The notes below the pieces were generated by a model that worked only from the letters and a program-made list of their open reading frames with translations, did no database searches and was not told the DNA's origin. Positions 1-4,811 of a DNA stretch of 5,100 bases are shown here, in pieces (the stretch's first letter is position 1; each line of letters begins with the position of its first letter). Source of the DNA: Candidatus Stahliibacteriota bacterium CG08_land_8_20_14_0_20_40_26 (GTDB taxonomy: Bacteria > Hydrothermota > UBA3073); assembly GCA_002774315.1 (NCBI GenBank), contig PEYP01000049.1, forward strand, positions 1 to 5,100, written 5' to 3'. A program made the translations under genes and the position numbers.

Positions 1-1851
1 ACAGGCAATGATGACTATCGTAAACTTATGGCAATAGATAATCCGGATATGCATGAATTTGTTGCAGAATATATAGGACTATGCAATCCCGATAGAGTAT
101 TTGTGGCAACGGATTCATCAGAGGATATACAATACATTAGAAAATCGGCAATAAGAAATGGGGAAGAAGAAGGACTTGCTATAGAAGGACATACTGTCCA
201 CTTTGATGGATACTATGACCAAGCAAGGGATAAAGAACATACTAAATTTCTTGTATCAAGAGGTATTGATTTAGGACCAAACTTAAATGCTATAGATAAA
301 GAAAAAGGCGAAGAAGAAATTCGCGATATTCTCAAAGATATTATGAAGGGACATGAACTCTATGTAAGATTCTTTTGTCTGGGTCCGGTTCAATCAGAAT
401 TTTCAATACCCTGTGTGCAACTCACCGATTCAGCCTATGTAGCACATAGCGAGGATTTACTATACAGGCAGGGTTATGAGGAGTTTAGACGCCAGGGTCG
501 CTCCGCCAGATTTTTTAAATTTGTCCACAGTGTAGGCGAACTTAACGAAAGAAAGGTGAGTAAAAACATTGATAAACGCAGAATATACATTGACTGCGAA
601 GATGCAATCGTATATTGTGTGAATACTCAGTACGGTGGTAATACAATCGGGCTTAAGAAACTCGCTATGCGCCTTGCAATTTACAGGGCAGAGAAAGAAA
701 ATTGGCTTACCGAGCATATGCTTGTCGTTGGTATACACGGTCCAAATAACAGAATAACCTTTTTTACCGGAGCATTTCCGTCATTGTGCGGCAAGACCTC
801 TACCGCTATGATACCTGAAGAAAGCATTATTGGAGATGATATAGCTTATATCAAAAAGAGAGGCAACAAAGCGTATGCGGTTAATGTAGAGTCGGGTATC
901 TTTGGAATAATACAGGATATAAACCCCAAAGATGACCCGATAATATGGAACGCATTACATTCACCGAATGAAATCATATTTAGTAATGTTCTGGTTACAG
1001 AGGATAAAAGCGTGTATTGGATCGGGAAAGACGACGAAATGCCCGAAAGAGGCATCAACCATTCGGGTGAATGGATACCCGGCAAAAAGGATGCTGAGGG
1101 TAACGAGATAACCCCCTCACACAAAAATGCCAGATTTACAATTTCTCTGAAAAATTTAGAAAATGTAGATCCCAGATTGCATGACCCCAATGGTGTGGAG
1201 CTCAGCGGAATAATTTATGGCGGTAGGGATTCGGATACCTGGGTTCCTGTGCAGGAGGCATTTAATTGGACGCATGGGATAATTACTAAAGGTGCGTCAC
1301 TTGAATCAGAGACAACAGCGGCTACGCTTGGCAAGGAGGGAGTTAGAAAATTCAACCCGATGTCAAATCTTGATTTCTTGTCTGTTCCTGTTGGTAGATA
1401 TATATCTATGAACCTGAAATTTGGCAATTCTATGGAGAGACCTCCCAGGATGTTTGGAGTTAATTATTTTTTAAAAGACAAAGAAGGAAATTTTATAAAT
1501 GAGAAAACTGACAAAAGGGTCTGGCTAAAGTGGATGGAATTGCGTGTTCACAACGAGGTTGGTGCAATAAAAACACCAACGGGATATATACCGAGATATG
1601 ATGACCTTAAGAAACTGTTCAAACAGGTACTGAATAAAGACTATTCCAGAGAGGATTATACAAAGCAGTTTACAATAAGGGTGCCCGAGAATCTGGCAAA
1701 GATTGACAGAATAAGAAAAATCTATGAGACTACAGTTACGAATACACCATCCGTAGTGTTTAAGGTACTGGAAGAAGAGGAAAGGCGGTTGATTGAAGCA
1801 AGAACAAAATATGGAGACTATGTTTCCCCGGAGAGGTGGGGGGAGGGGTGA
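1..1851 (+). CDS. pckG: Phosphoenolpyruvate carboxykinase (GTP), 5'-partial
   Basis: This cytosolic enzyme converts oxaloacetate and GTP to PEP, CO2 and GDP, linking the TCA pool to gluconeogenesis (or running in reverse as an anaplerotic step). Numbered from the Met at base 28, it carries the GTP-PEPCK P-loop FPSLCGKTSTAM with the family's reactive Cys254 and Lys256. Probable Mn ligands are Lys211, His230 and Asp271 (GDDIAYIK). Substrate residues appear as Arg67, Tyr202 (QYGGN), Arg369 (KNARF) and Arg400 (GGRDSDTW). The frame is open to base 1, and the nine codons before Met28 (TGNDDYRKL) look like family N-terminus. ATG 28 has no Shine-Dalgarno, so the true start is probably just upstream of the window. 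About 607 residues is close to the usual ~600. From memory the sequence is closest in style to archaeal (Thermococcales-type) GTP-PEPCKs. The TGA stop (1849-1851) merges into a purine repeat. No frame damage is seen. Confidence 0.96.
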   Translation, partial: TGNDDYRKLMAIDNPDMHEFVAEYIGLCNPDRVFVATDSSEDIQYIRKSAIRNGEEEGLAIEGHTVHFDGYYDQARDKEHTKFLVSRGIDLGPNLNAIDKEKGEEEIRDILKDIMKGHELYVRFFCLGPVQSEFSIPCVQLTDSAYVAHSEDLLYRQGYEEFRRQGRSARFFKFVHSVGELNERKVSKNIDKRRIYIDCEDAIVYCVNTQYGGNTIGLKKLAMRLAIYRAEKENWLTEHMLVVGIHGPNNRITFFTGAFPSLCGKTSTAMIPEESIIGDDIAYIKKRGNKAYAVNVESGIFGIIQDINPKDDPIIWNALHSPNEIIFSNVLVTEDKSVYWIGKDDEMPERGINHSGEWIPGKKDAEGNEITPSHKNARFTISLKNLENVDPRLHDPNGVELSGIIYGGRDSDTWVPVQEAFNWTHGIITKGASLESETTAATLGKEGVRKFNPMSNLDFLSVPVGRYISMNLKFGNSMERPPRMFGVNYFLKDKEGNFINEKTDKRVWLKWMELRVHNEVGAIKTPTGYIPRYDDLKKLFKQVLNKDYSREDYTKQFTIRVPENLAKIDRIRKIYETTVTNTPSVVFKVLEEEERRLIEARTKYGDYVSPERWGEG

Positions 1852-1917
1852 GGGAAGAGGGATGAGGGATGAAGGATGAGGGAAGAGAGAAGAGAGAAGA
1901 GAGAAGAGAGAAGAGAG
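1850..1917. repeat. All-purine heptamer tandem repeat (GAGRGAW)n
   Basis: Nine contiguous 7-bp units run from 1850 to 1912, followed by a partial GAGAG. The first five are variants (GAGGGAA, GAGGGAT twice, GAAGGAT, GAGGGAA) and the last four are identical GAGAGAA. Apart from two T-bearing positions in the early units, the plus strand is pure purine. The array begins inside the pckG stop codon, so the gene end and the repeat overlap by two bases. A homopurine tract of this kind can form triplex DNA; whether it does here is inference. The 61-codon frame through it is not a credible gene. Confidence 0.93.
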
Positions 1918-1929
1918 GTAGGCGATCAG

Positions 1930-2037
1930 GTTATCAGGTAAGTAATTATGTCATTAGAGTATTTACTGCTCTGTTATACTTTAGCTCCGACATGTCGAGG
2001 TGTTCCAAAGGCTATTTCTTTAATAACTCAATAACTT
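1930..2037 (+). repeat. TTAT(C/T)AGG element, copy 1 (~108 bp)
   Basis: This stretch shares both ends with a second stretch at 4452-4524 in the same orientation. The left end GTTATCAGGTAA (1930-1941) matches GTTATTAGGTAA (11 of 12), and both are followed by GTCATT (1950-1955 here). The right end TTTAATAACTCAATAACTT (2019-2037) matches 17 of 19. The middle differs in sequence and length. I recognise no coding function. It looks like a small non-autonomous or structural intergenic repeat. Confidence 0.6.
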
Positions 2038-2061
2038 TGACATATCAGCATTAATCTGTCA

Positions 2062-2097
2062 CCCCGCTATCAGCGAGGGACCCCGCCATCGGCGGGG
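2062..2097. repeat. Two tandem GC-rich hairpins between convergent genes
   Basis: The first hairpin is CCCCGCT-atc-AGCGaGGG (2062-2079, one bulged A). The second is CCCCGCC-atc-GGCGGGG (2081-2097, perfect 7-bp stem). They share layout and the ATC loop, so they look like a duplicated unit with compensating T-A to C-G changes next to the loop. They lie between the 3' ends of pckG and the transglutaminase gene and could stop transcription from either side. Neither side has a canonical trailing U-run, so they are not called as intrinsic terminators. Confidence 0.7.
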
Positions 2098-2110
2098 CGT
2101 CCAAAAAGTA

Positions 2111-2134
2111 TGTAGGCACGAATTCAATTCGTGC
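2111..2134 (+). repeat. REP-like GTAG-tagged palindrome, copy 1
   Basis: GTAG (2112-2115) directly precedes a perfect palindrome, GCACGAATT-c-AATTCGTGC (2116-2134). A GTAG or GGAG tetranucleotide 5' of a palindrome is the established signature of REP sequences moved by REP-associated tyrosine transposases (RAYTs). On the minus strand the palindrome centre supplies the TGA (2124-2126) that ends the transglutaminase reading frame. Three further GTAG-tagged palindromes and one degenerate copy lie between 4331 and 4706. Confidence 0.85.
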
Positions 2135-2432
2135 TATAAACTAGGTGCTTTATCATATCTGCAATCTCAAGGGTCAACCCTTCTGTCCAGAGGATTGCCT
2201 TCCCATCTCTCAGAAATAAAATCGATGGAAGTTCATGAAAATTCAATATCTCCTTAAGTTTTTTCTCACCACCATAAAAAATTCTGCCTGAAAGTCCATT
2301 CTCACGACAGAATTGTAATGCAGTATTCTTTTTGGTTGTCCTTACGAAGACAAGAAAAGGAATATCAGAGACCAGCGCAAGTCTTTTAGCCGTTGATATT
2401 GAACTTTCCTCCTCCGGGTCAAAAAATGCCAC
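2124..2432 (-). CDS. Thioredoxin-fold C-terminal fragment (no CXXC)
   Basis: This 102-codon frame opens at a GTG (2430-2432) inside KDIIVAFFDPEEES, which reads more naturally as a continuation of the previous frame than as a true start. It shows a betaalphabeta pattern typical of a thioredoxin fold: IPFLVFVRTTKKN, then a helix with LQFCRENG, then ELPSILFLRDGKAILWTEG. The LP-x-ILF-xx-DGK piece resembles the cis-Pro strand and hairpin of the fold. No CXXC is present, so a redox role is unlikely. It overlaps the preceding fragment by 14 bases in another frame. Translational coupling as a separate protein is possible, but a frameshifted tail fits better. Its stop lies inside a REP palindrome. Confidence 0.6.
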   Translation of the reverse strand: MAFFDPEEESSISTAKRLALVSDIPFLVFVRTTKKNTALQFCRENGLSGRIFYGGEKKLKEILNFHELPSILFLRDGKAILWTEGLTLEIADMIKHLVYSTN

Positions 2433-2733
2433 AATAATATCTTTGTTTTGCCAGCAAGAGGAAGAAAGAACCCTTCCTCTGGATAAATCTCATTACTCCA
2501 TTCGCTACCTCTTTGGGAGGTTTGCCAATAAATTCAGCGAATGTTTCTTCAAGTACAGGATAGTCCACACCAAACTCCTCCCAGAGAATCCTCGGGTTTG
2601 CAACATATTTAAAGAAAAGTGAATCGGCAAATCCGTAATAATCAAAATGTGCGTTTTTTTTATGGAGGCATCCATAATTTTTTTGCATAAGGATGGTATC
2701 TGCTGCAATAAAGTCTTTTGTATGTATAGCATC
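2419..2733 (-). pseudogene. Post-TGA segment of the transglutaminase-like gene
   Basis: This lies in the same frame as the transglutaminase fragment, immediately after its TGA. It reads DAIHTKDFIAADTILM and then continues through DSLFFKYVANPRILWEEFG to GKPPKEVANGVMRFIQRK. The KDF...D and NPRI stretches match what I recall of the helical region following the core in the related family. Useful sequence ends near AKQ (about 2446), after which the frame turns to RYYCGIF and stops at 2419-2421. The only ATG (2686-2688) has no ribosome binding site, so independent translation is unlikely. Confidence 0.65.
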
Positions 2734-3915
2734 TCACAACGATAGTAAAAAATCACGGTCCTTCTCATACAATCTCCAGAATTTTAGGATGGTCTCTCGA
2801 TTACCCCTGGAACGATTGATGTTCTTCAAGAAACGCGTTTCAAGCGAGTTCTCGGGTAATTCTTCAAGAAGCTCTGGCTGTACAGCGATCAGTTGTGCCT
2901 GATGGAGATCATGATGCATATACGATGACTCTGGCGGCTTGTAGGTTGTATTTCGCAAAAAGGTTCCTTTCTCCTTTACCTTGAGCCAGAATGAGGTATC
3001 GGGGATTGTAGCCCGCTCAAGAGTGAGTGACAACTGGATTGTAGAGTTCGTATCTGCAAATCTCACAATTTCAAAATTCCACAGGGAGTCCTTTCCGCAC
3101 GAGACAAAGAGATCACATTTACCCGCAATTATATGTGCCTTTCCAGAGCTATCGGTGTACTTATGTGCAACTCGACGAAGTGATGAATAGTTAAAGACTG
3201 ATATCCAGACATCCGCACTTTCAACTGGTACTCCATTAGAATCCTTCACGAGTATAAATAAGCCAGTGGTATCACTGTAATTTGGTGTCAGGTTGAGAAT
3301 TGTGTAACCCTCTCCCTTAGAATAGATGATTTCATTCTCTGGCACAAACTCTCCCCAGACGATACTCTTAATGATTGCTGTTCTACATACACCATCCTTG
3401 AACCATGTGTGATCTAAGGGAGTCATCTCAGCACCTCCAAGAAAATGCCATCCATCTTTCGTCCACACCTCGACCCATGCATGATTTGAATTTGTAAATG
3501 GCCAGTATGGTGTAGATACTTCTCTGGCAGGGATACCCACTGCCCTACACGCCTTTATAAAAAGTATAGCCATCTCCTCACATCGCCCAATACCTCGTTT
3601 TATCGTCACCTCTGCTGACTGGTCCCATCCAGATGTTGGCTCATATTTCATCTGTTCGTATGCCCATTCGTTTATAGAAAGTGCAGCAGTTTTTATATCA
3701 GGACAGTCTTTAACCCGTTCGTAGAGCTTCCTTCCATAATGGAGGCGAAAGTACTCTGATGGTTCTTGTGAAACGCGATAAGGTAGGATATAGCGTTGGA
3801 ATATTTCTTGTGGAATTTCCTTTCTCCAGGGAAGAGAGTCTAGATTAGTATGCAGGGCTTTCAGGTCAAGGAGAAAAGAATCTGCATTAATACTAATAAG
3901 GTCTATAGTTGGCAT
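2734..3915 (-). CDS. Transglutaminase-domain fragment (largest intact frame of the broken gene)
   Basis: This is the 393-codon open frame a gene caller would report. Its apparent start, MPTIDLIS, is internal: the reading continues upstream through GDEHEWVEWLLQD after removing one A from the A7 run, and there is no Shine-Dalgarno before the ATG. In fragment numbering the transglutaminase core runs from about residue 60 to 170, with Cys112 and His145. The third, acidic catalytic residue is not obvious; Glu163 or Asp168 are candidates. Residues ~205-300 form the NYSDTTGLFILVKDSNGVP module. It ends DFLLSL at a TGA, and the same frame stays open beyond that TGA for over 100 codons. Without a signal peptide the fragment would be cytosolic, so it is probably non-functional alone. 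Confidence 0.75.
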   Translation of the reverse strand: MPTIDLISINADSFLLDLKALHTNLDSLPWRKEIPQEIFQRYILPYRVSQEPSEYFRLHYGRKLYERVKDCPDIKTAALSINEWAYEQMKYEPTSGWDQSAEVTIKRGIGRCEEMAILFIKACRAVGIPAREVSTPYWPFTNSNHAWVEVWTKDGWHFLGGAEMTPLDHTWFKDGVCRTAIIKSIVWGEFVPENEIIYSKGEGYTILNLTPNYSDTTGLFILVKDSNGVPVESADVWISVFNYSSLRRVAHKYTDSSGKAHIIAGKCDLFVSCGKDSLWNFEIVRFADTNSTIQLSLTLERATIPDTSFWLKVKEKGTFLRNTTYKPPESSYMHHDLHQAQLIAVQPELLEELPENSLETRFLKNINRSRGNRETILKFWRLYEKDRDFLLSL

Positions 3916-3946
3916 ATCCTGAAGAAGCCACTCAACCCACTCATGC

Positions 3947-4078
3947 TCATCTCCCTTCTTTTTTTACCAGTTGCTCAACCTCTGGATTGCGTTTTTTTGC
4001 TTCTTGCAAGGATAGAGCCCTTCCCTGAAGGGAGGATGAGATGGCAATAAAAAGCAATAATATGTAATTCTTTCCCAT
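3947..4078 (-). pseudogene. Signal-peptide fragment of the transglutaminase-like gene
   Basis: This 43-codon frame, MGKNYILLLFIAISSS and onward, has a short basic start, a hydrophobic core and a plausible signal peptidase I site after GRA (residue 21). It runs through QEAKKRNPEVEQLVKK and stops early at a TGA (3947-3949). Deleting one A from the A7 run joins it exactly to the main frame with no intervening stop. No strong Shine-Dalgarno precedes the ATG; the nearest candidate, AAAAAGG at 4101-4107, is about 20 bases upstream. The leftward promoter lies about 100 bases upstream, consistent with this being the real start. Confidence 0.7.
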
Positions 4079-4175
4079 TTTAGTTGACGATGTTACACTA
4101 CCTTTTTCTATTTCGTTGTGATTGCCCAGTGGTCATCCTGGTTCTATCGCTTTCATTGCGTTTTCTTTGTTAAAG

Positions 4176-4204
4176 ATTATAGCACTAAACGGAAGAAAAG
4201 TCAA
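4176..4204 (-). promoter_or_regulatory. Leftward sigma70-type promoter of the transglutaminase-like gene
   Basis: On the minus strand, -35 TTGACT (4204-4199) and -10 TATAAT (4181-4176) are separated by exactly 17 bases, an 11 of 12 match to consensus. A start near 4169 would give a ~90-nt leader to the ATG at 4078. It is one half of a symmetric divergent pair. Confidence 0.75.
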
Positions 4205-4237
4205 GGGAAAAAATTGAAGTCTTTTTTCTTGACTTTT
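4196..4237. repeat. Inverted repeat at the centre of the divergent promoters
   Basis: AAAAGTCAAG (4196-4205) and CTTGACTTTT (4228-4237) are perfect complements, extended inward by AAAAAA (4208-4213) against TTTTTT (4222-4227) with a GG bulge and an 8-base loop. The arms contain both -35 hexamers. It may be an operator-like site, or only a by-product of symmetric promoters. Confidence 0.65.
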
Positions 4238-4257
4238 TTACATTTTAAGGTTATAAT
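4229..4257 (+). promoter_or_regulatory. Rightward sigma70-type promoter
   Basis: -35 TTGACT (4229-4234) and -10 TATAAT (4252-4257) are separated by exactly 17 bases. Transcription would start near 4264. No convincing gene follows until 5002, so it either drives that gene through a ~740-nt leader, makes a noncoding transcript, or is a relic of a lost gene. Confidence 0.7.
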
Positions 4258-4330
4258 TCTTAATGGGCAGGTTCTTTTGTGTAACCGCACCCGCCGGCAG
4301 GGAGAATGTTGAAGGCACAGAGGAACAACC

Positions 4331-4354
4331 TGTAGGCACGATTTCAAATCGTGC
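4331..4354 (+). repeat. REP-like GTAG-tagged palindrome, copy 2
   Basis: GTAG (4332-4335) is followed by the perfect palindrome GCACGATTT-c-AAATCGTGC (4336-4354). Relative to copy 1, one base pair in the inner stem has been flipped on both arms, keeping the pairing. It forms the left half of an inverted pair with copy 3. Confidence 0.85.
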
Positions 4355-4362
4355 AAACAAAA

Positions 4363-4386
4363 GCACAAATTGAATTTGTGCCTACA
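4363..4386 (-). repeat. REP-like GTAG-tagged palindrome, copy 3, inverted partner of copy 2
   Basis: Read on the minus strand, GTAG precedes GCACAAATT-c-AATTTGTGC (4381-4363 read leftward). The G-C pair found at stem position 5 in other copies is A-T here, changed on both arms. An 8-base spacer (4355-4362) separates it from copy 2. The outer ends TGTAGGCAC and GTGCCTACA are complementary, so the pair (4331-4386) could also fold as one long hairpin, as in the BIME arrangement of REPs. Confidence 0.85.
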
Positions 4387-4451
4387 GCCCCACGGTGAAA
4401 ATCAGCATCAAGAAGAAAGAAGTAGGACGCAGATAAAAATACAGTAATTAA

Positions 4452-4524
4452 GTTATTAGGTAATTGGGTCATTGACTATCTATCCATTGCTGGACAATCA
4501 AGTCTTTTAATAACTTAATGACTT
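4452..4524 (+). repeat. TTAT(C/T)AGG element, copy 2 (~73 bp)
   Basis: GTTATTAGGTAA (4452-4463), then GTCATT (4468-4473), and right end TTTAATAACTTAATGACTT (4506-4524) correspond to copy 1 at 1930-2037. ATTAAGTTATTA (4447-4458) is an exact inverted match to TAATAACTTAAT (4508-4519), so the ends could pair across a ~50-base core. No protein is encoded. Confidence 0.6.
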
Positions 4525-4534
4525 ATTAATTTAT

Positions 4535-4564
4535 CCTGTGGAATGCGTGGGTTATTCCATCAGG
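4535..4564. repeat. Hairpin between repeat elements
   Basis: CCTGTGGAAT (4535-4544) pairs with ATTCCA-T-CAGG (4554-4564), a 10-bp stem with one bulged T and a 9-base loop. It lies between the TTATTAGG element and the CTGCGT right end. No U-run follows, so it is not a canonical terminator. Confidence 0.45.
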
Positions 4565-4610
4565 ACTCAATAACTATAACCTATCTGCGTAAATCTGCGT
4601 CAAAAAGGTC

Positions 4611-4634
4611 TGTAGGCACGGTTTCAAACCGTGC
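4611..4634 (+). repeat. REP-like GTAG-tagged palindrome, copy 4
   Basis: GTAG (4612-4615) then the perfect palindrome GCACGGTTT-c-AAACCGTGC (4616-4634). Stem positions 6 and 7 differ from copy 1 on both arms in a pairing-preserving way. It is the left half of a second inverted pair, whose right half is damaged. Confidence 0.85.
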
Positions 4635-4640
4635 AAATCT

Positions 4641-4658
4641 ACCTATTGGTAGACAGGT
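4641..4658. repeat. Small palindrome in the REP-pair spacer
   Basis: ACCTATTGGTAGACAGGT lies in the spacer between the two REP halves, where the intact pair has only eight bases. Its ends ACCT and AGGT are complementary, and its last six bases, ACAGGT, also end the insert at 4678-4698. It may be a very small inserted palindromic unit. Confidence 0.45.
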
Positions 4659-4662
4659 ATTA

Positions 4663-4706
4663 GTACAAATTAAATTTCCCGCCTGTGACGGGACAGGTGT
4701 GCCTAC
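4663..4706 (-). repeat. REP-like palindrome, copy 5, degenerate and interrupted
   Basis: Compared with copy 3, the sequence GTACAAATTAAATTT (4663-4677) and GTGCCTAC (4699-4706) are the two halves of an inverted REP. They are separated by 21 extra bases (4678-4698) holding CCTGT/ACAGG complementary arms around GACGGG. With copy 4 it forms an inverted pair like 4331-4386, opened by one insertion in the spacer and one in the stem. Confidence 0.6.
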
Positions 4707-4731
4707 TGTTCTTGAGATTAAAAAAGAAGTT

Positions 4732-4811
4732 AACAGGGAATTAAAGAGAACCCAAAAGAAAAAGATATATTTGAAAAAAACAATCTCTTTCGATCTCTTA
4801 AGTTCCCTGTT
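4732..4811. repeat. AACAGGGAA inverted-repeat element (~80 bp)
   Basis: AACAGGGAATTAAAGAGA (4732-4749) and TCTCTTAAGTTCCCTGTT (4794-4811) are inverted matches at 16 of 18 positions, flanking a 44-base A-rich core. The right arm abuts the CTGCGT element at 4812. No coding capacity is evident. It resembles a miniature inverted-repeat element, but target duplications are not evident. Confidence 0.6.

Larger units (their letters stand above)
2124..4078 (-). pseudogene. Secreted transglutaminase-like protein with thioredoxin-fold C-terminus, disrupted at three sites
   Basis: Read as one gene, this spans about 650 codons. In order: a signal peptide (ATG 4076-4078, hydrophobic ILLLFIAISSS, likely cleavage after GRA); a helical lead ending EWLLQDMP; a transglutaminase-like core with Cys (GRCEEM, codon 3580-3582) and His (NHAWVEVW, codon 3481-3483); a beta-rich carboxypeptidase-regulatory-like module (DSNGVPVESADV); a helical region ending in YVANPRI; and a thioredoxin-like tail with ELPSILFLRDGK but no CXXC. 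Three lesions break it: a T7 run at 3959-3965 with one base too many, an in-frame TGA at 2734-2736, and a +1 shift near 2442-2449. Domain content continues sensibly across each break, as in related Bacteroidetes proteins I recall, so this looks like recent decay. Sequencing error is the main alternative, but pckG next door is clean over 1.85 kb. Substrate is unknown; secretion suggests cell-surface peptide processing. Confidence 0.82.
4412..4606 (+). repeat. CTGCGT element, copy A (long form)
   Basis: The left end GAAGAAAGAAGTAGGACGC followed by AGAT (4412-4434) matches 4812-4834 at 22 of 23 bases. The right end has ATCTGCGTAAATCTGCGTC then AAAAA (4583-4606), close to the right end of copy B at 4885-4908. 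The arms GACGCAGAT (4426-4434) and ATCTGCGTC (4593-4601) are inverted. The interior carries the second TTATTAGG element and a hairpin, so it looks like a CTGCGT element that received other elements. Confidence 0.6.

Noticed and set aside
460..1427. Three minus-strand frames of 70-114 codons
   Set aside because: They are shadows of pckG, whose plus-strand frame has conserved motifs throughout.
1869..2054. 61-codon plus-strand frame after pckG
   Set aside because: It begins inside the purine heptamer array (Arg/Glu low complexity) and runs through a noncoding repeat.
2734..2736. Selenocysteine or TGA recoding in the transglutaminase gene
   Set aside because: The gene has two additional frameshifts, TGA serves as an ordinary stop for pckG, and no selenocysteine family is involved.
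3959..3965. Programmed -1 frameshift at A AAA AAG
   Set aside because: The downstream frame requires +1 (or -2), so a classical -1 slip gives the wrong frame. Transcript slippage remains possible but A7 is short for it.
4196..4237. Intrinsic terminator reading of the AAAAGTCAAG inverted repeat
   Set aside because: The stem is almost all A-T and its arms are the -35 boxes of two good promoters; the promoter reading explains more.
4118..4312. 64-codon plus-strand frame
   Set aside because: It overlaps both divergent promoters and has no ribosome binding site.
4306..4335. Nine-codon ATG frame ending at the TAG of the REP's GTAG
   Set aside because: A GGGAG precedes it but only about one base from the ATG. 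A gene start cut off by REP insertion is conceivable, yet too short to support.
4331..4706. CRISPR array
   Set aside because: The repeated palindromes are in both orientations at irregular spacing with no spacer pattern and no cas genes.
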